A stretch of DNA of 44,784 nt from NCBI GenBank assembly GCA_021153985.1, contig JAJKJM010000079.1, forward strand, positions 1 through 44,784, written 5' to 3'. Positions 17,685-25,679 of the stretch are shown piece after piece (the first letter of the stretch is position 1; every line of letters starts with the position of its first letter). The notes beneath the pieces are model-generated. The model made no database searches. It had not been told where the DNA came from and saw only the letters and a program-made list of their open reading frames with translations. This DNA is from Polaromonas sp. (GTDB lineage: Bacteria > Pseudomonadota > Gammaproteobacteria > Burkholderiales > Burkholderiaceae_C). The position numbers were made by a program, and so were the translations under genes.

Positions 17685-18470
17685 ATGACCGTTGCCATTC
17701 AGGCCACTACCCCCGCCACCTTTGAAATCAAGAGCGCCAACCTGCCCCTGGTTGCTTTGTTGCTCAAATCCACCGACCTCATCGCACTGGCGCGCGAGCT
17801 CGAAGCCCGCTTCGGCGACATCCCCGACTTCTTCGACCAGGACGCGTTGATGATTGACCTCTCGCCGCTGCAGGCGGCGGCGCAGGCCGGCCAACCGGTG
17901 GGCGAGATCGACTTTCCCTCCCTCATCAGCCTGCTGGGCAGCTACCAGCTGGTGCCCATTTCTGTCAAAGGCGGCAGCCCCGCGCAGATGGCCGCGGCAC
18001 TGCAAGCCGGTTTGCTGCCTGTGCCTGATGCACACCTCGTACCCGCACGGCCCGCGCCTGCGGCGACCCCCGCGCCCGCCGAACCCGCACCTACGCCCTC
18101 CGCCACACCACCCCCCGCGCCGCAAGGCGCCATGGTCATCGACAAACCCTTGCGCTCAGGCCAGCAGGTCTATGCGCGCGGCCGCGACCTGGTGGTGCTG
18201 GCCATGGTCAACGCCGGGGCCGAGGTGATTGCCGACGGGCACATCCATGTGTATGCGCCGCTGCGCGGCAAAGCGATGGCGGGTGCCCGCGGCAATGCGG
18301 ATGCACGCATCTTCTCGCTGGCGCTGGAGGCCGAGCTGCTGTCGATTGCCGGGGTGTACCGAACCAGTGAACACCCCTTGCCGCCGGGCATGGCGGGCAA
18401 ACCCACCCAAGTCCGCCTCGTCCCCGGCGACGAAGGCGACAAACTAGTGATGAATGTGATGACAGCGTGA
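17685..18470 (+). CDS. minC: Septum site-determining protein MinC
   Basis: 261-residue division inhibitor that, recruited to the membrane by MinD, blocks FtsZ assembly away from midcell. The N-terminal domain (about 1-105, FEIKSANLPLVALLLKSTD) is joined by a Pro/Ala-rich linker (about 118-150) to the C-terminal beta-helix domain (KPLRSGQQVYARGRDLVVLAMVN, GHIHVYAPLRGKAMAGA). It is first in the minCDE operon. No clear ribosome site precedes ATG 17685. The stop overlaps a potential GTG in the minD frame. Confidence 0.95.
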   Translation: MTVAIQATTPATFEIKSANLPLVALLLKSTDLIALARELEARFGDIPDFFDQDALMIDLSPLQAAAQAGQPVGEIDFPSLISLLGSYQLVPISVKGGSPAQMAAALQAGLLPVPDAHLVPARPAPAATPAPAEPAPTPSATPPPAPQGAMVIDKPLRSGQQVYARGRDLVVLAMVNAGAEVIADGHIHVYAPLRGKAMAGARGNADARIFSLALEAELLSIAGVYRTSEHPLPPGMAGKPTQVRLVPGDEGDKLVMNVMTA

Positions 18471-18571
18471 ACACTGCCACTTTGCTTCCCCCTGCTCCTA
18501 CTCCCTCTGCTCCCGCTGCACTCCCAGCGTCTACCGAACACACCTCTCCTGCTCCTCAAGGAAATATACGA

Positions 18572-19390
18572 ATGGCAAAAATCATTGTGGTCACCTCCGG
18601 CAAGGGCGGCGTGGGCAAAACCACCACCAGTGCCAGCTTTGCAACCGGCCTGGCACTGCGCGGGCACAAAACCGCCGTCATTGACTTTGACGTGGGCTTG
18701 CGCAACCTGGACCTCATCATGGGCTGCGAGCGCCGCGTGGTGTACGACCTCATCAACGTCATCCAGGGTGAAGCCACGCTCAACCAGGCACTCATCAAAG
18801 ACAAGCAATGCCACAACCTTTTTGTGCTGGCTGCCTCGCAGACCCGCGACAAGGATGCGCTCACCAAAGACGGCGTGGAGAAGGTGCTCAAAGACCTGGC
18901 CGCCATGGATTTTGAGTACATCGTGTGCGACTCCCCCGCCGGCATTGAAACCGGCGCGCTCATGGCCATGCACTTTGCCGACGAAGCGCTGGTGGTGACC
19001 AACCCCGAAGTTTCATCGGTGCGCGACTCCGACCGCATCCTCGGCATGCTGTCGAGCAAGACCAAACGCGCCATCGCCGGCGGCGACCCGATCAAGGAGC
19101 ACCTGCTCATTACCCGCTACAACCCCGGCCGCGTCGACCAGGGGCAAATGCTTTCGCTGGAAGACATCAAAGACATCCTGCGCATCAAGCTCATCGGCGT
19201 GATCCCCGAATCCGAATCGGTGCTGCAGGCCTCCAACCAGGGCGTGCCGGCTGTGCATATGCAAGGCAGCGACGTGTCAGAGGCCTACAAAGATGTCGTC
19301 GACCGTTTCCTCGGCGACAAAGACAAACCCATGCGTTTTATCGACGCGCAAAAGCCGGGGATCTTTAAACGCTGGTTTGGGGGGAAGTAA
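18572..19390 (+). CDS. minD: Septum site-determining protein MinD
   Basis: 272-residue membrane-associated ATPase that drives Min oscillation and recruits MinC. The deviant Walker A is SGKGGVGKTTT, followed by IDFDVGLRNLDLIMG and ERRVVYDL, switch II CDSPAGIETGA, and the C-terminal amphipathic membrane-targeting helix PGIFKRWFGGK. ATG 18572 has AAGGA at 18559-18563 and gives the normal family length. The frame is also open from GTG 18467, which overlaps the minC stop; that would add 35 Pro/Ala-rich residues and is unlikely to be the main start. Confidence 0.97.
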   Translation: MAKIIVVTSGKGGVGKTTTSASFATGLALRGHKTAVIDFDVGLRNLDLIMGCERRVVYDLINVIQGEATLNQALIKDKQCHNLFVLAASQTRDKDALTKDGVEKVLKDLAAMDFEYIVCDSPAGIETGALMAMHFADEALVVTNPEVSSVRDSDRILGMLSSKTKRAIAGGDPIKEHLLITRYNPGRVDQGQMLSLEDIKDILRIKLIGVIPESESVLQASNQGVPAVHMQGSDVSEAYKDVVDRFLGDKDKPMRFIDAQKPGIFKRWFGGK

Positions 19391-19393
19391 GGC

Positions 19394-19654
19394 ATGGCGT
19401 CTTTTTTGTCCTTTTTGCTTGGCGAGAAAAAGAAAACCGCCAACGTCGCCAAAGAGCGGCTGCAGATCATCCTGGCGCATGAGCGCACGGACCGCAGCCC
19501 CAAACCCGACTACCTTCCGGCGCTGCAGCGAGACCTCATTGCGGTGATTGCCAAATACATTCCCATCAATCCTGACCACATCAAGCTGCATCTGGAGCGG
19601 CAGGACAACCTGGATGTGCTGGAAGTGAAGATTGAGTTGCCGGATAAGAAGTGA
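19394..19654 (+). CDS. minE: Cell division topological specificity factor MinE
   Basis: 86-residue MinE, which stimulates MinD ATPase and so confines the division inhibitor to the poles. The N-terminal MinD-binding region contains [15 protein letters not shown], and the C-terminal topological domain contains [29 protein letters not shown]. It starts 3 bases after the minD stop, as the last gene of the operon. A large inverted repeat follows. Confidence 0.97.
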   Translation: MASFLSFLLGEKKKTANVAKERLQIILAHERTDRSPKPDYLPALQRDLIAVIAKYIPINPDHIKLHLERQDNLDVLEVKIELPDKK

Positions 19655-19665
19655 AGGCGGGTTCG

Positions 19666-19834
19666 TTTATCCGCAGATTTCGCAGATTTACGCAGATTGA
19701 ATACAAACTCAATGCAAGGTATTTTGATTCGAGTACGGAAACAAGAGTGATGAGTGAAGAGTGAAGTCTGGAATACAAAGCTCTGGTATTTATCTGTATT
19801 CAATCTGCGTAAATCTGCGTAATCTGCGGATAAA
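19666..19834. repeat. Long inverted repeat (40-bp arms, 39/40 matched)
   Basis: The left arm 19666-19705 begins TTTATCCGCAGATTTCGC; the right arm 19795-19834 is its reverse complement with one mismatch. An 89-base A/T-rich centre lies between them. Each arm itself contains about three tandem units of CGCAGATTT(A). No ORF is inside. The position just after minE suggests a strong RNA hairpin or a MITE-like mobile sequence. Confidence 0.85.
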
Positions 19835-19846
19835 TCCTGCTCCCCC

Positions 19847-19875
19847 TTGAACTCCGCCAGCGACCCCGTTACCCT
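19847..19875 (+). promoter_or_regulatory. Candidate promoter for the PPC-domain gene
   Basis: TTGAAC (19847-19852), a 17-base spacer and TACCCT (19870-19875), ending six bases before ATG 19882. It is weak at the -10 but precisely spaced; no ribosome site is visible, so the transcript could be leaderless. Confidence 0.25.
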
Positions 19876-19881
19876 CGGCCC

Positions 19882-20313
19882 ATGTCGCAAACCCTAGTCC
19901 TCCGGCTGACCCCAGGTGAAGACCTACGCTCTGCCCTGACGGCAGCATTCACCCAGCTGCAAACAGAACACAACACACAAGCCGCCTGTGTCATCTCCGC
20001 CGTAGGAAGCCTCTCCCGCGCTGTGCTCCGCTACGCAGCCGAGCCAAACGGTACGGTGCTGGAAGAGCCGCTGGAGTTGATCACGTTGTCCGGCACGCTG
20101 AGCGCGGATGGCGCGCATCTGCATGCGAGCGTGGCTGACGCGCGGGGGAACGTGCGGGGCGGCCATGTGATGCCGGGTTGCATTGTGCGGACGACTGCCG
20201 AGATTGTGTTGGCGCCTTTGCCGGGGTGGACGTTCAGCCGTGAGCATGATGCGGCCACCGGTTACAAGGAACTGGTCGCCACTGTCCGGCCGCTGCCGCC
20301 CTCGGCTCCGTAA
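19882..20313 (+). CDS. PPC domain (DUF296) protein
   Basis: 143-residue single-domain protein of the PPC/DUF296 family (plants and prokaryotes conserved). Recognisable stretches are LRLTPGEDLRSALTAAF, ISAVGSLSRAVLRYA, ELITLSGTLS, HLHASVADARGNVRGGHV and IVRTTAEIVLAPL. In plants the domain sits in AT-hook DNA-binding proteins; bacterial stand-alone forms fold as trimers and their function is unknown. The His-rich HLHAS/GGHV positions could bind a metal (inference). It is read alone after the inverted repeat. Confidence 0.88.
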   Translation: MSQTLVLRLTPGEDLRSALTAAFTQLQTEHNTQAACVISAVGSLSRAVLRYAAEPNGTVLEEPLELITLSGTLSADGAHLHASVADARGNVRGGHVMPGCIVRTTAEIVLAPLPGWTFSREHDAATGYKELVATVRPLPPSAP

Positions 20314-20504
20314 AGCCGCCGTGTAGGCCTCTTCGCACAGACGTATCGGCTTGCCTGACGTGGCGGGCACCGCTGCCGGGCGTAAATTGACTTCAAAGTC
20401 CGCCGTTTTCTGGCCTCTGTGGCAAACGGTGAATTGTCTAATCCTGCCGGGCTGTCCATCTGTGATCAAAAGTGTGCGGCTTCAGCGGCTTTCAGGAGAA
20501 CATC

Positions 20505-21113
20505 ATGAAGTCATCGCATCGTTATTACCGTTATGGCGTGCCGGCCCTGCTGGTGGCTGTGCTGGGCCTGCCATCGGCCCTTGCGCAAACCGGCGGTAGC
20601 GCCGGAGGGTCTGCTACTGGCGGCGCAGGTGCCGCTGGAGCGGGTGGTGCGAGTGTGGGCAGCCCTGCCGCCGGCACCACGGGTACCAATACCAACACAG
20701 GCACCGGCACGGGCGGCACGACCATTAACGGCAACAACACCGGGACGGGCGTGACCAATACCAACACCGGCCCGGGCACTATCGGCACCACGACCGGCAA
20801 CGCCAACGGAACGGGGACCACGACAACAAACACCAACACAGGCACCGGCACTGGCGGCACGACCCTCAATGGCACCAACACCGGGACGGGCGTGACCAGC
20901 ACCAATACGGGCACTGGCACGGGTGGCGCGGTAGGGACGGACGGAACAGGCGCCGGCGCCAGGGCCCCTTTGGCCAACCCGCTGAACCGCAACCCGGCAC
21001 GCCGGGCACTGCCTGTTGAGCCGGCACAGCCTGCGCCAGCTGACCCGCGCGACTCGACCGTGCGGCCGGCCACGGTGCCGGGTACGCCCGACCCACGCGA
21101 CAGCACGCGTTAA
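20505..21113 (+). CDS. Secreted Gly/Thr/Asn-rich low-complexity protein
   Basis: 202-residue exported protein. The signal peptide is MKSSHRYYRYGVPALLVAVL with cleavage after SALA. Then comes a Gly/Ala stretch, and two imperfect copies of a ~40-residue unit rich in Thr, Asn and Gly (each with TNTNTGTGTGGTT and NTGTGVT). The C-terminus is Pro/Arg-rich with a repeated DPRDST. AGGAGA precedes ATG 20505. No known domain is seen. It may be a surface or matrix-like disordered protein. The repeats could vary in number between strains. Confidence 0.7.
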   Translation: MKSSHRYYRYGVPALLVAVLGLPSALAQTGGSAGGSATGGAGAAGAGGASVGSPAAGTTGTNTNTGTGTGGTTINGNNTGTGVTNTNTGPGTIGTTTGNANGTGTTTTNTNTGTGTGGTTLNGTNTGTGVTSTNTGTGTGGAVGTDGTGAGARAPLANPLNRNPARRALPVEPAQPAPADPRDSTVRPATVPGTPDPRDSTR

Positions 21114-21181
21114 AACGTCAAGAGAAGAGGCTGCCGCTGTGCGCCGCTGTAGGCCGCCGTACGTCCTTACGTCTGTACGTA

Positions 21182-21886
21182 TCAGTGAGGGTTGATGCGC
21201 GAAAGGTCGTGCAGCCAGTCGTGCCAGGCGGCTTCGCGGTCTGGCGGCAGCACGCGCAGCAGCGCCGAGGGGTGCAGGGTGATGAGCACCTTGCGGCCGT
21301 CTTCGCGCTCGAGGATCTGGCCGCGGTTGGCCATGACGGGAACGGCTTTGCCCAGCAGGGCCCGCGCGGCCGTTGCGCCCAGCGCGACGAGCAACGCGGG
21401 TTGCACCAGGGCGATCTCGTTTTCAAGCCAGTGGGAGCAGGCGGCGATTTCGCGCTGTGTGGGTGATTTGTGGATGCGCCGCTTGCCGCGCAGTTCGTAC
21501 TTGAAGTGTTTGACGGCATTGGAGACAAACACCTGGGCGCGGGGAATGCCAAGCTGCTCCAGCGCGCGGTCCAGCAGCTTGCCGGCGGGCCCTACAAAAG
21601 GCTTGCCGGCCAGGTCTTCCTGGTCACCGGGCTGCTCGCCCACAAGCATGATGCCGGCCTTGCGCGGGCCTTCGCCGCAGACGGACTGCGTGGCGTGTTC
21701 GCCGATGGGGCATTCGCGGCAGTGGTCGGTGGCGCGTTTGAGCGCCGCATGTGAACGCACCACTTCAACCACCCCCTCGACCACCTCAGGCCCGGCGGCC
21801 GCTATCGGTGCGCGCGGGGATTTTCTGGCTTGCGCCGCGGTCAGGGTCAGGGGGCGGACATCACGCCCATTCGCTGTGCCTTTCAT
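21182..21886 (-). CDS. UdgX family uracil-DNA binding protein
   Basis: 234-residue member of the family-4-like uracil-DNA glycosylases, of the UdgX type. Four Cys for an Fe-S cluster are present (C56, C59, C70, C150). Motif A is GEQPGDQE (83-90) and motif B is HPSALLR (205-211). The diagnostic loop KRRIH (135-139) is present. In characterised UdgX, His of that loop forms a covalent bond to the deoxyribose at uracil sites (established knowledge), so the protein tags uracil in DNA instead of simply excising it. It lies downstream of a DUF4130 gene and behind an SOS box. ATG 21886 with AGGTG upstream is preferred; GTG 21895 is also possible. Confidence 0.9.
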   Translation of the reverse strand: MKGTANGRDVRPLTLTAAQARKSPRAPIAAAGPEVVEGVVEVVRSHAALKRATDHCRECPIGEHATQSVCGEGPRKAGIMLVGEQPGDQEDLAGKPFVGPAGKLLDRALEQLGIPRAQVFVSNAVKHFKYELRGKRRIHKSPTQREIAACSHWLENEIALVQPALLVALGATAARALLGKAVPVMANRGQILEREDGRKVLITLHPSALLRVLPPDREAAWHDWLHDLSRINPH

Positions 21887-21957
21887 CTTCAACACCTGTC
21901 TTCAGTGGTGTGCTGCGAAAAATGGCCTTTCGTTCCAACACGCGTAGGCAGCTTGCG

Positions 21958-22923
21958 CTAAGCGGATGGCGAGCGGCTGGAGGCCTGGGCGGCGCCTGAT
22001 GTGCTTGCCACGCCCGGGCTCCTGCCTGCATGGGTCTTGCGCGCGCCAGCTGAGGCGCCTGGCTTGGCGCGTGGCCGGCTGTTGCGGTAGTGCGGAGCTT
22101 GCCCCTTTTGCATCATGCGGCGGCGCAGGCGGTCGGGGTGAAAGACCTGTTCGTACAGCGTGAGCCAGCGCTGCTCGCCGGCGTCGTCTGAAGGCACGGT
22201 GGTTTTATCAGCGCCGGGGCGAAAGCGAAGCGCGAACACCGCTTCCTGGGGTTTTGCCGCCAAGGGCTCGGAGGCAGCATGCCGGGCATGGCCAACGTTT
22301 TGCGGGCCCAGGTAATCGGCCTCGACGCTGCATTCAGGCGTGAGGATGGCCCAGCGCATGTGCGCAAAGCGTTTGGCAAACAGCGGCGCCACGGCGTCCA
22401 TGATGTGGTGCTCGGGCTCAAACCAGGCCACGTGCAGCGGCCCGCCCTGGGGCCGGCTTTTGAAGGTGTCGTCTTGCACCGAATGAAAGCGCAGCTGGGC
22501 CTTCATTTTCTGCATGTCGTGGCGCACTTCCTCGGCCATCTGCCGGGCCAGCGCCATGTCGGCGTCGAGCTGGTTGTGCCGCAGATCGGGCTCGTGCACC
22601 AGGCGCCAGAGCAGGCGATACAGCAGGTTGAAACGCTGGGGGTTGTTGTGCATGACGGCGGCCTGGCACAGCGCCACGTATTCAGGCGGAACGCTCACGG
22701 CGGGGGCGTCGCCGAGCGCTGGAATGGGGGCGGCGCCAGCGTCTGCGCCTGCACCCGGCGTGCTGCTGCATTGCCAGTTGACTTGTTCGGGCAGGATGTT
22801 TTGCGCGAGCAGGCCGCGGGCGGCACGGCGGAAGCCCTCGTAGTCTGCCTGGCCCTGCAGCGTGACGGGCAGCAAAGCCTGGGGAAAGAGGTCGTTCGTC
22901 AGCAGGTCATTCATCACACCCAT
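21958..22923 (-). CDS. TIGR03915/DUF4130 family putative DNA repair protein
   Basis: 321-residue protein matching the DUF4130 family that accompanies UdgX. Recognisable stretches are FNLLYRLLWRLVHEPDLRHN, LARQMAEEVRHDMQKMKAQ, LRFHSV and HVAWFEPEHHIMDAVAPLFAKRFAHMRWAI. In many proteobacteria this domain is fused to UdgX or forms a cluster with a radical-SAM DNA repair protein; here it is a separate gene just upstream of udgX, and no radical-SAM gene is in the window. The C-terminal 45 residues are basic and Ser/Ala/Arg-rich, probably disordered. AAGGA precedes ATG 22923. The biochemical role is unknown. Confidence 0.82.
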   Translation of the reverse strand: MGVMNDLLTNDLFPQALLPVTLQGQADYEGFRRAARGLLAQNILPEQVNWQCSSTPGAGADAGAAPIPALGDAPAVSVPPEYVALCQAAVMHNNPQRFNLLYRLLWRLVHEPDLRHNQLDADMALARQMAEEVRHDMQKMKAQLRFHSVQDDTFKSRPQGGPLHVAWFEPEHHIMDAVAPLFAKRFAHMRWAILTPECSVEADYLGPQNVGHARHAASEPLAAKPQEAVFALRFRPGADKTTVPSDDAGEQRWLTLYEQVFHPDRLRRRMMQKGQAPHYRNSRPRAKPGASAGARKTHAGRSPGVASTSGAAQASSRSPSA

Positions 22924-23058
22924 GCGTACATCCTTTCTTCTTTCTTCTCGTCAGACCCATGGTGCGGCTGTGGGTTGTACCGCGCCTGTAGGTAAAGAGG
23001 CCGAGTTCCCGGGGGCGCACAACGCGCGGGCGGGAAGGAGAAGGCTCAATGGCCTGAA

Positions 23059-23080
23059 ACACTGTATCAATATACAGTGT
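23059..23080. promoter_or_regulatory. LexA (SOS) box upstream of the DUF4130-udgX operon
   Basis: The near-perfect palindrome has the core CTGTATCAATATACAG, i.e. CTG-N10-CAG, extended symmetrically by ACA and TGT on the two sides. It matches the classical LexA operator of proteobacteria. It lies 136 bases before the DUF4130 start, in the gap after ybhN. A/T-rich hexamers inside it could be the -10 on the minus strand, so LexA would block RNA polymerase. Confidence 0.72.
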
Positions 23081-23161
23081 TTGGCGGGTTTTGGGGTAAA
23101 AGTGGGTGCATGGCCCTCGCCAACTTGTGGCTTTGGCGCCTAAAAGCTGCCTAAAAGGCCT

Positions 23162-23202
23162 CTTTCTCCTTCCCCGCTGGGGGAAGGAGCGGGGAAGGGG
23201 GG
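23162..23202. repeat. REP-like palindrome after ybhN
   Basis: CTCCTTCCCCGCTGGGGGAAGGAG, then further G-rich sequence; related to the CCTTCCCCC/GGGGGAAGG arm of the elements at 35554 and 42481. It is directly downstream of the ybhN stop. Confidence 0.6.
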
Positions 23203-23205
23203 GAG

Positions 23206-24222
23206 TTAGCGCGCCCGCCGGCGCAGTTGCCTGGCCCTGGCTTCCATTGCCAGGTAAGCCGCCGACGCCACACCCAGCGGCACCAGGTAATAAACCACGC
23301 GGTAAGCCACCAGCGCCGCCAGCAGGTCGGCCGTGGGCATCAGGTGCGAGAGCAGGGCGACAAACACCGCCTCCAGCACACCCAGCCCGGCCGGGATGTG
23401 GGTGATGACACCGGCTATGGCGGCCAGCAGCAGCACGCTGACGACGGCTGAAAACTCGATGCGGTGCTGGAACAGGATGAAGATGATCGACGACATGATG
23501 AGCCAGTTGCCCGCGCCCATCACCAGCTGCAGGGCGGCCAGGCGCAGTGAGGGCAGCTCGATCTCATGGCCGCGCAGCCCCAGCGTGCGCTGGCGCGAAA
23601 ACGCGCAGATGGCGAGGTAGCCGCCGGCCACGGCCAGCAGCACACCACCAATCAGGCGCAAATGGTCACTGGTGAGCGCCCAGCCGGGCGGCAAGGTCGG
23701 CGGCTTGAGGCTGAATACCAGGCCTGCGAGCAGCAGGTAGCCCATCCAGTTGGCGAGCATGCTGATCGACATGATGCGGGTGATGGCGCCGTTGCGCAGC
23801 CCCAGCCGCGAATAGAGGCGAAAGCGAAAGGCCACGCCGCCGACCAGGGAGCCGAGGTTGAGGTTGAAGGCATAGCTCACAAAGGTCACCAGCATCACCG
23901 TGGGGGTGGGTAGCTGGTGACTGGTGTAGTGCCGCCCCAGCAGGTCAAAGCAGCTGTAGAGCGTGAAGCTGGCCAGCATGAGCGCCACGGCGCCCCAGGC
24001 GGCGGTGAGGGGATAGTCCTCCAGCGAGGTCAGCACCTGGCCCCATTCGATATTGCGGGCCTGCGACACGAGCAGGCCGGCGACGAGCACGAAGAAGACA
24101 AAGGTCGCGCCGCGTTTAAGCCAGGTCCACCAGCGTTTTTCGCTGTGGGTGGGCCGGGCTGGCCGATGGGGCGGCGTGAGCGGGCCGGGGCTTGGCGTGG
24201 GCAAGGTGCGGCTTTCGGCCAT
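23206..24222 (-). CDS. ybhN: YbhN-like membrane protein (LPG synthase TM-region/UPF0104 family)
   Basis: 338-residue integral membrane protein with about eight hydrophobic helices after a Pro-rich cytoplasmic start. The family signature stretches are VSYAFNLNLGSLVGGVAFRFRLYSRLGL and AAIAGVITHIPAGLGVLEAVFVALLSH. It belongs to the lysylphosphatidylglycerol synthase TM-region family but lacks the synthase domain. It starts 17 bases after the clsB stop. The order ybhP-clsB-ybhN is the same as in E. coli, which supports a shared role in inner-membrane phospholipid handling (inference). Confidence 0.88.
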   Translation of the reverse strand: MAESRTLPTPSPGPLTPPHRPARPTHSEKRWWTWLKRGATFVFFVLVAGLLVSQARNIEWGQVLTSLEDYPLTAAWGAVALMLASFTLYSCFDLLGRHYTSHQLPTPTVMLVTFVSYAFNLNLGSLVGGVAFRFRLYSRLGLRNGAITRIMSISMLANWMGYLLLAGLVFSLKPPTLPPGWALTSDHLRLIGGVLLAVAGGYLAICAFSRQRTLGLRGHEIELPSLRLAALQLVMGAGNWLIMSSIIFILFQHRIEFSAVVSVLLLAAIAGVITHIPAGLGVLEAVFVALLSHLMPTADLLAALVAYRVVYYLVPLGVASAAYLAMEARARQLRRRAR

Positions 24223-24238
24223 CAGGGGCTCACACGGG

Positions 24239-25549
24239 TCAGGCCTGGCTCACCGGCTCGGAGGACTCCGAAGACTTCGAAGATTTCGAAGAGGCCGGGG
24301 GCGGAGCGGCACGGCGGGGCAGCAGGGTGCCTGCCGGCGTGAGGCGCGGTGCATGCGCCGGCAGCCAGCCGGCCCAGGCGGGGTAACGGCGCAGCAGGTG
24401 AAACACAAAATAGCTGCGCAGCTTGCGCCACCAGGTCGACTCGACGAGGTCTTCGCGGTTGATCTGTCTGCAGCTGCGCTGCATGAGCATGTCCAGCCGC
24501 CCGCCCAGGTCCTGGTTGAAGGCACGGTCGCGGATGACGACGTTGGCCTCCAGGTTGAGCGAGAGGCTGAGGGGGTCGAGGTTGCTGGAGCCCACGGTGG
24601 CCCATTCGTCGTCGATCACGGCCACTTTGCCGTGCAGCGGCCGGTCGCAGTATTCGTAAATGCGCACTCCGGCGTCCAGCAGGTGGTGGTACAGCATGCT
24701 GGCGGCGGTCTTGACGATGGCCATGTCGGGCTCGCCCTGCAGGATGAGGCGCACATCGACGCCGCGCCGCGCGGCATGGCGCATTTCACGCAGCAGTCGG
24801 TAGCCCGGGAAAAAGTAGGCGTTGGCGATCACCACGCGCTGGCGCGCCGTGCGGATGGCAGCACGGTAGTGGCGTTCGATGTCGTTGGTGTGCTTGCGGT
24901 TGTCGCGTGTCACGAACAGCGCGGAGGCCTCGCCGACAGGCGCGGGAACGCTGTCACCGCGCCAGGTGCCGGCCAGTGAACGCGCGCGGTCGGAAAAACG
25001 CTCACGCAGGCCGGGCGGCGGCGTTGCGCCGGCGTTGCGGTGGCCTGCGGCCAGGGCCTTGTGCACAAAGGTATTGATGTCGGCAACGATGGGGCCTTCG
25101 ATTTCGACGGCGTAGTCCTGCTTGGCCTCGGGCCCGAAGTCGGCCAGGTGGTCGGCCGAATAGTTGATGCCGCCGACAAACGCGCGCTCGCCGTCGACCA
25201 CCACGATCTTGCGGTGCATGCGGCGAAACACATTGGTGCGCCAGCCCCAGAGCCTGGGGCCGGGGTCAAACACATGGATGCGCACGCCGGCGCGCGTGAG
25301 GGTAGAGATGAATTCGGGCGAGAGATCCGGCGAGCCGAAACCGTCGATGGTCAGGTCAACCTGCACACCGCGCCGCGCCGCGCCATGCAGCGCCGCATGC
25401 AGCCCTTCACCGACCTTGTCTTCAAACAGGATGAAGGTTTCAACGATGACTTCGCGTTGGGCCGCGGCGATGCATTCAAAAACGCGCGGGAAAAACTCCT
25501 CGCCGTTTTCAAGCAAACGAAACTGGTTGCCGCTCACCCATCTCGACAT
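24239..25549 (-). CDS. clsB: Cardiolipin synthase B (phospholipase D family)
   Basis: 436-residue phospholipase-D superfamily enzyme with two HKD motifs: MHRKIVVVDGERAFVGGIN and LHGKVAVIDDEWATVGSSN. It opens with GNQFRLLENGEEFFPRV and ends in a Ser/Lys/Glu-rich tail. ClsB makes cardiolipin (and in E. coli also phosphatidylglycerol) from phospholipid donors at the inner membrane. GGAGG stands directly before ATG 25549; the frame is open further, but the extension is the antisense-like overlap of the next gene and lacks homology. It is the middle gene of the ybhP-clsB-ybhN cluster. Confidence 0.92.
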   Translation of the reverse strand: MSRWVSGNQFRLLENGEEFFPRVFECIAAAQREVIVETFILFEDKVGEGLHAALHGAARRGVQVDLTIDGFGSPDLSPEFISTLTRAGVRIHVFDPGPRLWGWRTNVFRRMHRKIVVVDGERAFVGGINYSADHLADFGPEAKQDYAVEIEGPIVADINTFVHKALAAGHRNAGATPPPGLRERFSDRARSLAGTWRGDSVPAPVGEASALFVTRDNRKHTNDIERHYRAAIRTARQRVVIANAYFFPGYRLLREMRHAARRGVDVRLILQGEPDMAIVKTAASMLYHHLLDAGVRIYEYCDRPLHGKVAVIDDEWATVGSSNLDPLSLSLNLEANVVIRDRAFNQDLGGRLDMLMQRSCRQINREDLVESTWWRKLRSYFVFHLLRRYPAWAGWLPAHAPRLTPAGTLLPRRAAPPPASSKSSKSSESSEPVSQA

Positions 25550-25574
25550 ACATCCTCCAAGGCCAGCAAGGGCG

Positions 25575-25679
25575 CATCTGTTCCAGCAGGGGCCGCGGAA
25601 CCGGCTTTGCCGGGCCGCAGGCGCAGCGCCCCCTCGGGGGGCAGCGAAGTACACGCAGTGACGAGCGTGGGGGCCATAT
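25575..25679. repeat. GC-rich dispersed repeat (CGCGGAACCGGCTTTGCC type)
   Basis: CAGGGGCCGCGGAACCGGC, then TTTGCCGGGCCGCAGGCGCA, then CCCCCTCGGGGGG and AGTACACGCAGTGACGAGCG. This unit lies between ybhP and clsB. Two inverted, shortened relatives occur at 30291-30445. I recall such units as common between Comamonadaceae genes. Confidence 0.6.

Noticed and set aside
21118-21552. 144-codon minus-strand frame overlapping udgX
   Set aside because: Different frame of the udgX gene; Ser/Arg/Pro-rich and without the Fe-S or UDG motifs, which are all in the other frame.
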